64,000 nt of DNA from DATGPD01 sp031423015 (GTDB taxonomy: Bacteria; Planctomycetota; UBA1135; UBA2386), in NCBI GenBank assembly GCA_031423015.1, contig JANPER010000271.1, forward strand, positions 1 to 64,000, in the 5' to 3' direction. This document shows, piece by piece, positions 43,690 to 53,199 of the stretch. Positions within the stretch are counted from its first letter, which is position 1; every line of letters starts with the position of its first letter. The position numbers and the translations under genes were made by a program. Under the pieces are notes generated by a model. The model saw only the letters and a list, made by a program, of their open reading frames with translations. It was not told the origin of the DNA and searched no databases.

Positions 43690-45054
43690 TCATTGCATCG
43701 TGATGAGCCGCACCCGGCGCGTGCGGTTCCACACCTCGAACGTGCCACCAGCGCGGAACGCTGGCTCGGTGTGGGTGAAGGCGATCATCGTCGGCGCCGG
43801 CGGCACTGTGAACGTGCCGAGCGACCGTGGTAACGCCGCTGGCGGTTGCACCATCACCTCCATCAAATCACCGGGCGTTCCCTTGCAGAGCACCGAGAAC
43901 ACGTCCCGTGCCCCGTCGTAGCGCGCCGCCAGGATCTCCGTCTGCAGCGCGTTGGCGTAGGTGCCGAACAGAGCGTAGTTGGTGAGCTGGATGTCGATGC
44001 CGTTGGTGACGGCGACCTGCACGGCAAAGTCGGCGTACGACGCGGCCGGCACGCTGGCGCGCAGCTCACCGAAACCGACCGCGTTGAGCGGCAGCATGGT
44101 GAGCAAGGTCATCGAAGCCAGATCGAGGTAGAGCTGGCCGAACGGGGTCGCGAACGGCGGATTCACCCCGCTCGCCATGAACATCGCGCCGAGGCCGCCC
44201 GCCGGCCCGATCACCTGTAGCCTGAAGCCGATCGTGCGCGCCGACGGGTCGACGGACACCGTGGCGTCGAAGCCGAGTTGATGGTCGCAGCCGGCGCCGC
44301 TGCTCCAACCCACGAAGCCCGCGTTGGTCATCGCCGTGTTCACCACGCCGACATCGGCCATGCCAGGCGGACCGGCGTCGGTGGGGCCAGCGCGCAACGC
44401 AGGGTTGCGCGAGATCGTCCAGGTGAAGCCACGGATCAGGCACAGCGACTGCCCAGGTGCCTTCGCCACCAACCATGTCGTGAACGACGTCGCGCCGGAG
44501 GTGCAATGGCCGGGCACGTCGCGCGTGCTGTAGGTGGCGCCCGGGGTGAAGTTCGCGGATTCCCCGGTGGCGTTGTGGTACCAGGGTTTGTCGTCGAGGA
44601 ACCAACCGTAGTCCGGGATGCGAGTGTCCGGCAGGGTACGCGCCGCGCCGTCGAGGTACATGTAGTCCCAACCGTTCAACGGTGGATCCAACTGCGGGAA
44701 GGGCAGCGTGCGGCCGAAATAGGGGACCGGGCAAGCGTCGGTGGTGATCGCCTGCACCCAGTGGAAGGTGAGCCAGTTGTGCAAGCCGGGCCGCGTCAGA
44801 CGGAACGTGGCATCCATGATCGTGTAGGCGTTGGTCGCGTCCGGCGCGGCAGCGACATCGATGTCGCCGATGTCGGTGGGGACGCCGTTCAGGTTCACGA
44901 TCACGTCGGCGATCGTGACGGCCGGCACCGGCAGTGAGTGCAGGTAGCGGAGGTCGGCGGCACTCGGCTGGCGGGCGCCCGAGGTCGGGGACTGCGCTGG
45001 CAGGGCGGCGATGAGAAGGAGGCACGCGAGGCGGCGACGGGGGTTGGTGTTCAT
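43690..45054 (-). CDS. Secreted hypothetical protein interrupting the Bat cluster
   Basis: A 454-residue exported protein with signal peptide (RRLACLLLIAALPAQ). The body is beta-rich with repeated W/Y and Gly-Pro turns (GWFLDDKPWYHNATGESANF; YLDLASMTLLTMLPLNAVGFG) and ends in a domain with PRSLGTFTVPPAPT, again like the modular extracellular proteins elsewhere in the window. No enzyme family recognised. It runs opposite to the Bat genes and separates batA/corA from batB, so it is likely a later insertion. The 183-base gap before batB shows no clear promoter. Confidence 0.7.
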   Translation of the reverse strand: MNTNPRRRLACLLLIAALPAQSPTSGARQPSAADLRYLHSLPVPAVTIADVIVNLNGVPTDIGDIDVAAAPDATNAYTIMDATFRLTRPGLHNWLTFHWVQAITTDACPVPYFGRTLPFPQLDPPLNGWDYMYLDGAARTLPDTRIPDYGWFLDDKPWYHNATGESANFTPGATYSTRDVPGHCTSGATSFTTWLVAKAPGQSLCLIRGFTWTISRNPALRAGPTDAGPPGMADVGVVNTAMTNAGFVGWSSGAGCDHQLGFDATVSVDPSARTIGFRLQVIGPAGGLGAMFMASGVNPPFATPFGQLYLDLASMTLLTMLPLNAVGFGELRASVPAASYADFAVQVAVTNGIDIQLTNYALFGTYANALQTEILAARYDGARDVFSVLCKGTPGDLMEVMVQPPAALPRSLGTFTVPPAPTMIAFTHTEPAFRAGGTFEVWNRTRRVRLITMQ

Positions 45055-45237
45055 GGCAGTGAAAGTTGCGCGAGAAACAGCTATCCGGCTTCAGCGCAGG
45101 GGCCGAGCCAAGCGGTCGCCGAATCGGCTGCGCGCCGCGCAACCCTGGCTGGCGGTGAAAAGCCGCTCGGGAGTTCAGGCCGCTTCGCTATCGTTGGCGC
45201 GCGCTTCGCGCAGCCGTTTCTCGCCGCGACCGCCGCG

Positions 45238-46305
45238 ATGCTCGATCCCGTCCTTTCGTTCGTGCCCCTGCCTTTGTGCCCTGAGCTGGTCTGGGCAGGC
45301 CCCTCGACCTTGGGCGCCGCGGGTCTGTCGTGGGCGCGACCCCAACTCTGGCCGGTCGGGCTGCTCCTGCCGGTGCTGTGGCTGGTCGCCTTGGCCGCCC
45401 TGCGCGGGCGCGTGCGGGCGCGCCGGCTCTACGGCGCCGCGTTCGCCGAGCAGATGCCGCTGCCCGCCGCCCGCGCCAGCCTGTGGACCGGCATTGGCGC
45501 CTGCCTTTGGTTGGCGTGGATGGAGCCGCAACTCGGCGAAGAGCGCGTGCCGATCGAACGGCGCGGCCTCGACGTGATCTTTTGTCTCGACACCTCGCGC
45601 TCGATGCTGGCGCGCGACCTCGAGCCTTCACGCCTGGAGCGCGCCAAGCGCGACATCCGCTCGCTGTTGCCGGCGTTGGTCGGCGGCGACCGCGTCGCCC
45701 TGCTGGCGTTTGCCGGCCAGACTCGCCTCGTCGTGCCACCGACGCACGACATCGACTCGTTCAAGCATCTGCTGGAACGCGTCGACACCGACACCGTGCG
45801 GGTCGGCGGCACCGACATCGCGGCGGCGCTGCGGCGGGCGCTCGAATTGGCGGAGACGGGTGAGGAGCGCACCACGGCGATCGTGCTGTTGACCGATGGC
45901 GAAGACCTTGCCGGCGCCGGCAAGCAGGCCGCCACCGAGGTGCGCCTGCGCGGCATCGTGTTGCACGCCGTCGGTTACGGCAGCACGCTGGGCAGCAAGA
46001 TCCTGGTCGCGGGCGAAGGCGAGGAAGGCTTCTTGAAGTCCGCCAGCGGCGATGAGGTGGTGAGCTCGCTCGACGCCGACAGCCTGCGCGCGATGGCGGA
46101 GGCCGCGGGTGGCGAGCTGGTGCGCGCCGACGTGGTGGCGTTGCCGCTGCTCGAGCTGAAGCAGAAGCGACTCGACCCCATGTTGCAGCGGAGCTATCAA
46201 GCGGGCGAAGAAGTGGCGCCGAAGACGCGCTACCAATGGGTGCTGATTCCGTGTCTGTTGTTGCTGCTGTTCGATGTTTGGTTGGCTGGAGGCAAGCGAA
46301 AGTGA
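45238..46305 (+). CDS. BatB-type VWA-domain membrane protein
   Basis: A 355-residue protein with an N-terminal hydrophobic helix (about 38-57), another at 82-95, and a VWA domain with the metal site DTSRS (118-122) and later DGEDL. A C-terminal membrane helix ends the protein (IPCLLLLLFDVWLAG). It is the BatB paralogue of the VWA protein at 41491. The ATG at 45238 gives a natural N-terminus; the upstream frame to 44938 is antisense to the neighbour. It overlaps batC as GTGA. Confidence 0.9.
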   Translation: MLDPVLSFVPLPLCPELVWAGPSTLGAAGLSWARPQLWPVGLLLPVLWLVALAALRGRVRARRLYGAAFAEQMPLPAARASLWTGIGACLWLAWMEPQLGEERVPIERRGLDVIFCLDTSRSMLARDLEPSRLERAKRDIRSLLPALVGGDRVALLAFAGQTRLVVPPTHDIDSFKHLLERVDTDTVRVGGTDIAAALRRALELAETGEERTTAIVLLTDGEDLAGAGKQAATEVRLRGIVLHAVGYGSTLGSKILVAGEGEEGFLKSASGDEVVSSLDADSLRAMAEAAGGELVRADVVALPLLELKQKRLDPMLQRSYQAGEEVAPKTRYQWVLIPCLLLLLFDVWLAGGKRK

Positions 46306-47360
46306 GTTGGTTCCAAAGACACATCCACCGGCTGCTGCTCGTCGCGGTGCCGTGGGTCGCGTCGGATCACGCGCGCGGCGTGCAACTCATGGCCGAGGGC
46401 AAGTTCGCCGACGCCGTGGTCGCCTTTCGCGCCGCCGCTGAGACGGATCCGACCAACGCCGAGTTGCACTACAACTTGGCCCTGGCGTTGTGGCGCGCGG
46501 GCGAGGCCAACGCCGCGGAGATTGCCGCCGAGAAGGCGGCGACGCTGTCGGATGGCAAGCTGGGTGCGTTGCGCGACGGCATCCTCGGCAACCTCAAGGT
46601 CGACGAAGCGAACGGCAAACTCGGCGGCGAACAGCCGGATCTGCAGGCGGCGCTCACGGCCGCCAAGAAGGCGCGCGATCACTTCCTGCACGGCGCCGCG
46701 AGCGAGCGCGCTCCGGCGGAGCTGGTGCGCAACTTGGAGCGGGCGCTCGAGCTGATTGCCGACATCGAGAAGAAGATCGAGGAGCAGAAGAAGGAAGACG
46801 ACAAGAAGAAGGAAGACGACAAGAAGGACGACGAGAGCAAAGACGACAAGAAAGACGCGCAGAACAAAGACGACAAGTCCGAGCCGTCCAAGGATGACAA
46901 GGGCAAGGAAGGCGACAAGAACGGCAAAGACGACAAGCAGGACAAGTCCGAGCAGGACAAGTCTGACCAGCAGAAGCAAGATCAGAAGAAGCCGGACGAG
47001 CCGCCGCCCGACCAGGGAGAGAACAAGGACAAGCCAGAGCCCAAGCCCGAGAAGCAGGACCCGCAGCAGGAACCAAAGAAGGACGACAAGGGGCAGGACG
47101 CGCCGCAGCCAAAGCCTGGCGAGCCATCTGGCGAGAAAGACGACAAGCCCGAGCCGCAACCTGCACAGGGCGAGGAGGGCAAGGACGACAAGACCGAAGA
47201 CAAGCCGCAGCCGCAGCTCGGTCAGCCGCAGCCTGGGCGTGAACTGACGCCCGAGGAGACCAAGCGCTTGCTGGACAAGCTGACGGCGATCTTGGAGCAG
47301 AAGGCCGAGTTCGAGAAGGCGCAGAAGGCGGCGCGACCCAAGGTGAAGAAAGACTGGTGA
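46302..47360 (+). CDS. BatC-type TPR protein with very charged linker
   Basis: A 352-residue protein from a GTG overlapping batB. After a short hydrophobic leader (HIHRLLLVAVPWVA) come TPR helices (about 24-110: GVQLMAEGKFADAVVAFRAAAETDP, then LHYNLALALWRAGEANAA). About 170 residues then follow made almost entirely of Lys, Asp, Glu, Gln and Pro (KKEDDKKDDE-type repeats), and a final helix (TPEETKRLLDKLTAILEQKA). BatC proteins normally have such a low-complexity region. It probably couples BatB to BatD/E. The overlap with the next gene is four bases. Confidence 0.85.
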   Translation: MSWFQRHIHRLLLVAVPWVASDHARGVQLMAEGKFADAVVAFRAAAETDPTNAELHYNLALALWRAGEANAAEIAAEKAATLSDGKLGALRDGILGNLKVDEANGKLGGEQPDLQAALTAAKKARDHFLHGAASERAPAELVRNLERALELIADIEKKIEEQKKEDDKKKEDDKKDDESKDDKKDAQNKDDKSEPSKDDKGKEGDKNGKDDKQDKSEQDKSDQQKQDQKKPDEPPPDQGENKDKPEPKPEKQDPQQEPKKDDKGQDAPQPKPGEPSGEKDDKPEPQPAQGEEGKDDKTEDKPQPQLGQPQPGRELTPEETKRLLDKLTAILEQKAEFEKAQKAARPKVKKDW

Positions 47361-49879
47361 GCGTGTTCGCTGTGCTGTTGGTGGCGCTGTGGCTGCAAGC
47401 GCCGGGGCAAGGTCGGTTGCGCGTCGTGGGGCCGCAGCCGGCGATGGTGGTGTTTCCGCAGACCAGCCAAGTCGTGCTGCGCGTGGATGCCGGCAGCGCC
47501 AGCGAGCTGCGCCAGCTGACCGCGCCCAAGCTGCCGGTGGTGGACGGGCTGCGCCTGACGCTGGGCAAACCCTACTCGCAGCAGCAGTCGCTGTTCGATG
47601 GTCGGCGCATGATCGAGAGTAACTCGGTGCAGTGGCCGATCGAGATCGCGCCGCTGCGCGTCGGCGACTTCACGATCCCCGCGTTCGACGTGCCGGTGGG
47701 CAGCGGCACCGAACCGACGCAGCCGCTGACGCTGCGCGTCGTCAAGGACATCGAGGGTGGGCAATTCGGCTACTTCACGATGCGGGTCGAGCCGCAGCGC
47801 GTGTACGTGCACGAGCCGATTCGCGTGCGCTTCGATCTGGGCGTCGATCAGAGCCTGCAAGTCACCGAGAACCAGGCGAGCAACGGCGAGCGTTATCTGG
47901 GGATCGAAATCTCGGCGCCCTGGCTGGCAGATCTCGACGGTGCGCTGCCGGTCGACGCAGCGGCACTCGACCGTCGGCGCCTGATGAACCTCGTGCACAG
48001 CGACGGGCGCAGCAAGCGCCTGCTGCCCACCGAGTTCGCTGACGACGGGCAGCATCGCGGGCGCCGCGCCAACTCATTCCGCTTCGAGCGCAGCTTCCTG
48101 CCCTCCCGCGCTGGCAAGCTCACGATCCCGGCCACGGCGATGGGTTTCGACGCGTACACCGGCGAGACGCGGGTGGTGCAGGACTTCGTGTTCTCCCGCC
48201 GTGAGCAGGTGGTGAAGACCTACTACGTGTATGCACCCGCGGTTGTGGTCGAGGTCGTGCCGCTGCCCGACCAGGGCAAGCCGTCGCCGTTCTACGGCGC
48301 GGTGGGGCGCTTTACGATCGACGCGCGCGTCGACAAGGACCGCGTCAAAGTGGGCAGCAGCGTCAAGCTGATCGTGGCGATCCGCGGTGAGGGCAACACC
48401 GAGTTCCTGCAGGTTCCGGAGCTGGGCAAGGATCTGGTTGGGTTCCACTTGCTGGGCAGCAAGGAAAAGCGCGAGCGCGGTTTGGTCGAAGTGACGTACG
48501 ACCTCACGCCGCTGACGCCTGAGGTCAAGCGAACCCCGGCCGTGAGTTGGAACTACTTCGACACCACTCCTGGCGTCGAGCGCTACGTGACGGTGGCGAC
48601 CACGCCGCTGCCCGTGAATGTCGAGGCCCTGCCGGTGGGCGAGGGGCTCAAGGCGTTGCCGGGCGACGAGGCCAAGGCCGTGGTGCCGGGCGTCGACGAC
48701 ATCTTCGACATGCAGGCTCTCGGCGAGGGTGCGCCCGTGCCGGCGTCGCCGCCGCCGGCGCGCCGCGTCATCGCCATGCTCTTGCTGGCGCCGTGGCTCG
48801 CGGCCGGCGCGCTGATGTTCGCGTGGCGTGCGCGCGCCCGGTCGCGCGCCGACATCGCCGGCCAGCGCGAGCGCGGCGCACGCAAGACCTTCTTGCGCGC
48901 ACTGGCTGCTGGCCAGACGCCGTTCGACGCGCTCGTGCACTACCTCGCGGATCGGTTGGCGGTTGCCGACGCCGCGATCATCGCGCCCGAACTCGGCGAC
49001 CGGTTGCGCGCGCGCGGCGTCGACGACGCGCTCGCCGACGACGTGGTGCGCGCCGTCGAGGCCGGGGTTGCCGCGCGCTACGGTGGCAGTGGTGCGCTGT
49101 CGCGCGAGCGCGCCGAGCAGATCGTGGATGGGTTCGAGCGCACGCGCTTGCAGACGCCAGCGGTGGCCGCCTTGGTGGTGATGTTGGCCCTTGGCTTGGC
49201 AGGCCAAGCCACGGGGCAGAACGACGCGGCGGTGCGCGCGGAGGCCGCCTATCGCGCGGGCGACTACGCCACCGCGGCCGCAGAGTTCAAGGCTGCGGCG
49301 GCCACGTCGCCGGTCGACCGCCGCGTGTACTACAACCTCGGCAACGCGCTGTATCGGCAAGGCGATCTCGGCCGTGCGCTCGCCGCCTACGAGAAGGCTC
49401 GCCTCGGCCTGACGCGCGACCAGAAGCTCGCCGCGAACCTGGCGCTGGTGCGCAGCAAGCTCGAACTCGGCAGCGCCGAGGGTGAACCGTTCGTGCAGGC
49501 GCTGGCGTCCTTGCGCGACGCGCTGACCGCGCGCGAGCAGCTCGCTGTCTGCATCGCGCTGCATCTGTTGGCGGCGGGTTTGCTGGTGTTCGGCTGGCGC
49601 CGCGGCGTCGTGCGCGTGCTCGGCGGCGTGGTCTTGCTGCCCGCGATGTTGCTGACGATCGAGTTGTTGGTGCTGGCGCCGTCGCGCGCGGCGCGCGGCA
49701 TCGTGGTCGCGGCGCGCGCCGAGGTGACGGCGGAGCCGCGCGCGGGTCTCGAAGCGGTGGTCAAGCTGCGGCGGGGCGCGACTGTCGAGGTGCTGGGTGA
49801 GGGGCCGAGTTGGACCAAGGTGCGCGTCGGCGCGCGCGAGGGCTACGTGCCTGTCGACGCCGTCGACGTCGTGCGCTGA
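47357..49879 (+). CDS. BatD-BatE fusion protein
   Basis: An 840-residue protein. Residues about 20-450 are the BatD part: secretion signal and several beta-sandwich domains (VGPQPAMVVFPQTSQVVLRV; GKLTIPATAMGFDAYTG; VGSSVKLIVAIRGEGNTEF), followed by a membrane helix (about 472-492) and a cytoplasmic stretch. From about 600 on comes the BatE part: hydrophobic segment, TPR unit (EAAYRAGDYATAAAEFKAA and YYNLGNALYRQGDLGRALAA), two more membrane helices, and a C-terminal SH3b-like domain (TAEPRAGLEAVVKLRRGATV, GYVPVDAVDVV). In other bacteria these are usually separate genes. It starts at a GTG overlapping batC. Confidence 0.85.
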   Translation: MSVFAVLLVALWLQAPGQGRLRVVGPQPAMVVFPQTSQVVLRVDAGSASELRQLTAPKLPVVDGLRLTLGKPYSQQQSLFDGRRMIESNSVQWPIEIAPLRVGDFTIPAFDVPVGSGTEPTQPLTLRVVKDIEGGQFGYFTMRVEPQRVYVHEPIRVRFDLGVDQSLQVTENQASNGERYLGIEISAPWLADLDGALPVDAAALDRRRLMNLVHSDGRSKRLLPTEFADDGQHRGRRANSFRFERSFLPSRAGKLTIPATAMGFDAYTGETRVVQDFVFSRREQVVKTYYVYAPAVVVEVVPLPDQGKPSPFYGAVGRFTIDARVDKDRVKVGSSVKLIVAIRGEGNTEFLQVPELGKDLVGFHLLGSKEKRERGLVEVTYDLTPLTPEVKRTPAVSWNYFDTTPGVERYVTVATTPLPVNVEALPVGEGLKALPGDEAKAVVPGVDDIFDMQALGEGAPVPASPPPARRVIAMLLLAPWLAAGALMFAWRARARSRADIAGQRERGARKTFLRALAAGQTPFDALVHYLADRLAVADAAIIAPELGDRLRARGVDDALADDVVRAVEAGVAARYGGSGALSRERAEQIVDGFERTRLQTPAVAALVVMLALGLAGQATGQNDAAVRAEAAYRAGDYATAAAEFKAAAATSPVDRRVYYNLGNALYRQGDLGRALAAYEKARLGLTRDQKLAANLALVRSKLELGSAEGEPFVQALASLRDALTAREQLAVCIALHLLAAGLLVFGWRRGVVRVLGGVVLLPAMLLTIELLVLAPSRAARGIVVAARAEVTAEPRAGLEAVVKLRRGATVEVLGEGPSWTKVRVGAREGYVPVDAVDVVR

Positions 49880-49990
49880 GCCGGGGCGCGTCGCCGCTGC
49901 CGTTTGACTTCGTGGATTCTTCAGAACCTCTGTAACCAATCGCTCTCCCCAGCACACAGGGAGGCGTAACCGTTCAGGGGTCGCGGTCGG

Positions 49991-50125
49991 CCCGCTCCCG
50001 CTCCCGCTCCCGCTCCCGACAACGTCCCAGCAGGTTCCTACGCCTCTCGTCAGCACAGCACGAGATCGTGTCCACGTTCTACGACACAGGCGAGAGATCG
50101 GGAGCGGGAGCGGGAGCGGGAGCGG
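49991..50125. repeat. Inverted pair of hexanucleotide tandem arrays
   Basis: Four to five units of GCTCCC (49991-50018) face four to five units of the complement GGGAGC (50099-50125), with about 80 bases between. The arms pair over about 27 bases and could form a very stable hairpin or unusual GC-rich structure. It fills the gap between the Bat cluster and the Uma2 gene; 49880-49990 has no other recognisable feature. Confidence 0.85.
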
Positions 50126-50181
50126 AGGACAATGACGGCCCATGAAGTTACAGGGAGACGAGTTACCATGGAGGTGAATCG

Positions 50182-50736
50182 ATGTCTGCAACCTCGATGC
50201 TCGAAGCCGGCCAACCCCAATTGCTCACTGCCGAAGAGTTCTACGCCCTGCACCGCGACCACTGCGAACTGGTGCGCGGCGAGGTGGTGGATCTGATGCC
50301 GCCCGGGTTCCGGCACGGGCGATTGGCGGTGAAGCTCGCGACCGCGATCAACACGCACGCCAAACAGCATCGCCTCGGCGCCACCGTCGTCGAGTCTGGC
50401 TTCGTGCTGCACCGAGGCCCCGACACCGTGCGCGGCCCCGACGTGGCGTTCGTGTGTCAGGAACGCGTGGTCGACACCGAGAAGTTCTACGAAGGCGCTC
50501 CCGACCTGGCTGTCGAGGTGCTGTCGCCCGACGATCGCATCGGGCAGGTGAACGCGCGCCTGCGCGACTACTTCGCGGCCGGCGTGCGGGTGGTGTGGCT
50601 CGTCGACCCCGACCAGCAGACAGTGGCCGTGCACGACAAGGAGCACGCGCGCACGCTGCGGGCGCCGGAGTCGGTCGACGGCGGCGATATCCTGCCGGGA
50701 TTCGCCCTGCCGATCGCGTCGCTGTTTGCGCCCTGA
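50182..50736 (+). CDS. Uma2-family putative restriction-type endonuclease
   Basis: A 184-residue protein of the DUF820/Uma2 family, a PD-(D/E)xK nuclease fold common in cyanobacteria and Planctomycetota. LLTAEEFYALHRDHCELVRGEV at the N-terminus, RGPDVAFV (active-site Asp) and LAVEVLSPDD (Glu of the motif) are visible, followed by the YFAAGVRVVWLVDP strand-helix. Role uncertain; the family is often linked to mobile elements. A GGAGGTG ribosome-binding site lies 5 bases before the ATG. Confidence 0.88.
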   Translation: MSATSMLEAGQPQLLTAEEFYALHRDHCELVRGEVVDLMPPGFRHGRLAVKLATAINTHAKQHRLGATVVESGFVLHRGPDTVRGPDVAFVCQERVVDTEKFYEGAPDLAVEVLSPDDRIGQVNARLRDYFAAGVRVVWLVDPDQQTVAVHDKEHARTLRAPESVDGGDILPGFALPIASLFAP

Positions 50737-50835
50737 CGTGAGGTCGTCTGTTTCTGCTCTTCGCGTTGGCCAGCCGAGGCGGCCGCGCTAAGGTCGGCCG
50801 CTTCGAATCCACTCTCAAACAATCAGGAGATCAAC

Positions 50836-51039
50836 ATGTCCGTCGCACGCGTCACCGAGATCACGTCCTCGTCCGAGAAGAGCTTCAAAGATGCCATCGA
50901 CGTCGGCATCTCCCGCGCCTGCAAGACGCTACAGAACGTCAGGGGCGCCTGGATCCAAGACCAGAAGGTCGTCATCGAAGACGACAAGATCAGCGAGTAC
51001 CGCGTCACCATGAAGGTGAGCTTCATCCTCAAGGACTGA
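50836..51039 (+). CDS. Dodecin-family flavin-binding protein
   Basis: A 67-residue dodecin, a dodecameric protein that stores flavins or CoA. The whole length matches: VARVTEITSSSEKSFKDAID, the GAWIQDQKVVIEDDKISEYRV strand region with the conserved Trp that stacks on the flavin, and the short C-terminal strand. AGGAGA is placed 5 bases before the ATG. Monocistronic, convergent with the acetyltransferase-like gene. Confidence 0.93.
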   Translation: MSVARVTEITSSSEKSFKDAIDVGISRACKTLQNVRGAWIQDQKVVIEDDKISEYRVTMKVSFILKD

Positions 51040-51066
51040 GCCGCTTCGCCGCGCCGTTGGCGCGGC

Positions 51067-52164
51067 TCATAGCGCGCGCTCGTAGATGCGATAGCGGCGG
51101 AACACGCGCGCGCCGATGCCGAGCAGTGGTCCCAGCATGGCGGCGTTGTCTTCGAGCACCCAGCCGCATTCCGCCGAGACGAAGCCGCGGGCGATGCCGT
51201 CGACCACCACGGCGTTGATCAGCGCGGCGTCGATGCCGCGGCCGCGATGTTGTGGTTCGACGCCGAGCGTGAGTACGCGCAGATGGCGCACGCGCTTGCG
51301 CGCGCGCAGCATGGTCCACCAACCGAGCGGGAGCAGGCGGCCGTTGCACGCTTTCACCGCCGGATTGACGTCGGGTAGGCCGACGATGAAGCCGATGGGC
51401 ACGCCGTCGGCTTCGGCAAACTGGATCAACTCGGGGATGCAGACCGACTTGAAGCTCTGCGCTTCGCGGTCGAACTCCGCCTTGCTCATCGGCACGAAGC
51501 CCCAGTTGCGTTCCCAGATCGTGGTGTAGAGGCGCCACACCTGCGCGATGTCGCTGGCGAAGTTCTTCATGACCAACGGCCGCAAGTGCACGCGCGCGCG
51601 CGCGGCGACCTTGTGGCCCAGGCGGCGCAGCCGATCGGCGTCGATGGTGCCGGTGTCGATGTGCAGCGCGACCACGTCCTTGGCCTTGCGCAGGCCGCAG
51701 GCTTCGAGCCACGCCGCGTAGTGCGGCGGGTTGTGCGGCATCATCATCGAGGGCGGGCCGGCGTCGCCTTCGACCAGGAGTCCCGTCTTGTAGTTGGTCG
51801 ACAGCTCGATCGGGCCACGCATGGCGGTGGCGCCCTCGGCCCGCAGCCAGCTCGCGGCGTGTTCCACGAGTGCCTTGGCGACGTCGGCGGAGGTCGCTTC
51901 GACGTGGCCGAAGAAGCCGATGCGGTCGCCCCAAAAATCGTCGTGCGTGAAGTTGCGCACCGCGCTCACCCGGCCGACGCAGCCGGTCTGGTCGCGCGCC
52001 AGCCAGAACTCTGCCTTGGCGCGCGCGAAGAATGCATTCTTGGCCGGGCTCAGTTGCGCGCTCTCGAGCAGCGTCAGCGGCGGTACGTAATGGGGGTCGC
52101 CACGGTAGAAAGCGCGCTGGGCGTCGAGGAAGGCGCGTGGCGATCGTTCGCGTTCGATGCGCAA
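51067..52164 (-). CDS. GNAT-like N-acetyltransferase-fold protein
   Basis: About 365 residues. SPRAFLDAQRAFYRGDPHYVPPL opens a family of large proteins with two GNAT-type halves. LRAEGATAMRGPIELSTNYKTGLL and GWWTMLRARKRVRHLRVLTL with GVEPQHRGRGIDAALINAV give the acetyl-CoA-binding signature (R/Q-x-x-G-x-G/A) at the C-terminal end. The start is a TTG at 52164 or a GTG at 52206 preceding a GGAGG site; both are weak. Substrate unknown. It is divergent from the HEAT lipoprotein gene, with the spacer between them about 90 bases. Confidence 0.7.
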   Translation of the reverse strand: MRIERERSPRAFLDAQRAFYRGDPHYVPPLTLLESAQLSPAKNAFFARAKAEFWLARDQTGCVGRVSAVRNFTHDDFWGDRIGFFGHVEATSADVAKALVEHAASWLRAEGATAMRGPIELSTNYKTGLLVEGDAGPPSMMMPHNPPHYAAWLEACGLRKAKDVVALHIDTGTIDADRLRRLGHKVAARARVHLRPLVMKNFASDIAQVWRLYTTIWERNWGFVPMSKAEFDREAQSFKSVCIPELIQFAEADGVPIGFIVGLPDVNPAVKACNGRLLPLGWWTMLRARKRVRHLRVLTLGVEPQHRGRGIDAALINAVVVDGIARGFVSAECGWVLEDNAAMLGPLLGIGARVFRRYRIYERAL

Positions 52165-52257
52165 GCCGATACAGTTACTCGCTTGCCCCTCCGTCTTGAA
52201 GCACACACCGGCGCCGACCAGCGACCCGTCAGGCCGCGGCCCCGGACCGCGATCGGT

Positions 52258-53199
52258 GTGGCCGGCGTGTCGTTGCTCGTCGCGAGTGCCTTCACGAGCT
52301 GCGGCGGCGGCCCAGAAGTGCGGCTGGCGCCGGAGACGGTAGTCGACGCCAGTGTTCCCCTGACCGCCGAGGAGAAGCAGGTCCTGGCCGCGGCCGAGCG
52401 CCTCTACCGCGACGGCGACGCGGCCTTTGCCGCGCGCCGCGACGAACTCGCGCGCGACCCTGGCACCGCCCGCTGGCTCACCCGCATGTTGGTGCGCGAC
52501 GCCATCGTCGCGTTCGACCGGCGGCGAGCCAGCGACGATGAGTTCTTCCGGCAGGTCGTCGGCAGCGATCCGCTGTGGGATCGCGCCCTCGTGCACCTGC
52601 GCGCGCTCGGTGGCGCCGCGGCGCCGTGCCTCATCGAAGACTTGCTGCGGCACTCGCGCCACGATCGGCGGCGTCTGGGGATCACGCTCCTCGGCGTCAG
52701 CGGCGAAGGTTCGCTGCCGGCGCTCAAGGACGTGCTCGCCAGTCCCGACGTGGCGCTGCGCCGCCTCGCGGTCTTGGCGGTCGGCGAGATGCCACCCACC
52801 CCAGCGACCTCGGCAGCACTGCGTGGGGTCGCCGCCGACCGCGAGTTCACGGTGCGCGCCGCCGCCTACGAAGGGCTTGGCCGCGCCAGCGCTACCGTCG
52901 GCCCTGAGCTGCGGGCAGCATTGCAGGCGGAGCCCGACCCGTACGTGCGTCGCGTGATCGCGCGCGCGCTCGACAACGACCGAACCAAAGCCACGGCGGC
53001 CGTGTTGGTCGCCTTCCTGCGCCGCTGCCTCGACGCCGACGACAAGCCCGGCATCACTGCGGCGCACGCGGCGCTGTCGTCTTTGGCCGCACACGACGCG
53101 CGGCGGCCGCGCGCCTACGAGGCGTGGGCCAAGTGGGCGGCGGAGCTGCCCGACCAATGGGAGGACCAACGTGGAACAGTGGAAGATCGTTCGCGATAA
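52258..53199 (+). CDS. HEAT-repeat lipoprotein
   Basis: A 313-residue protein. A GTG start gives the leader VAGVSLLVASAFTSC with a lipobox (FTSC). The body is HEAT-repeat-like: LRALGGAAAPCLIEDLL, ITLLGVSGEGSLPALKDVL, LAVLAVGEMPPTPATSAAL, AAYEGLGRASATVGPEL and VIARALDNDRTKATAAVLV. HEAT solenoids are binding scaffolds; no other domain is present. The last 29 bases overlap the next gene, suggesting co-translation. Confidence 0.75.
   Translation: MAGVSLLVASAFTSCGGGPEVRLAPETVVDASVPLTAEEKQVLAAAERLYRDGDAAFAARRDELARDPGTARWLTRMLVRDAIVAFDRRRASDDEFFRQVVGSDPLWDRALVHLRALGGAAAPCLIEDLLRHSRHDRRRLGITLLGVSGEGSLPALKDVLASPDVALRRLAVLAVGEMPPTPATSAALRGVAADREFTVRAAAYEGLGRASATVGPELRAALQAEPDPYVRRVIARALDNDRTKATAAVLVAFLRRCLDADDKPGITAAHAALSSLAAHDARRPRAYEAWAKWAAELPDQWEDQRGTVEDRSR

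Noticed and set aside
49991..50125. Possible CRISPR array
   Set aside because: The repeats are 6 bp with no spacers and no cas genes nearby, so they are tandem hexanucleotides, not a CRISPR array.
48074..50191. Long antisense ORF (705 codons) opposite BatD/E
   Set aside because: Shadow of a GC-rich gene; the plus strand carries BatD/E with domains.
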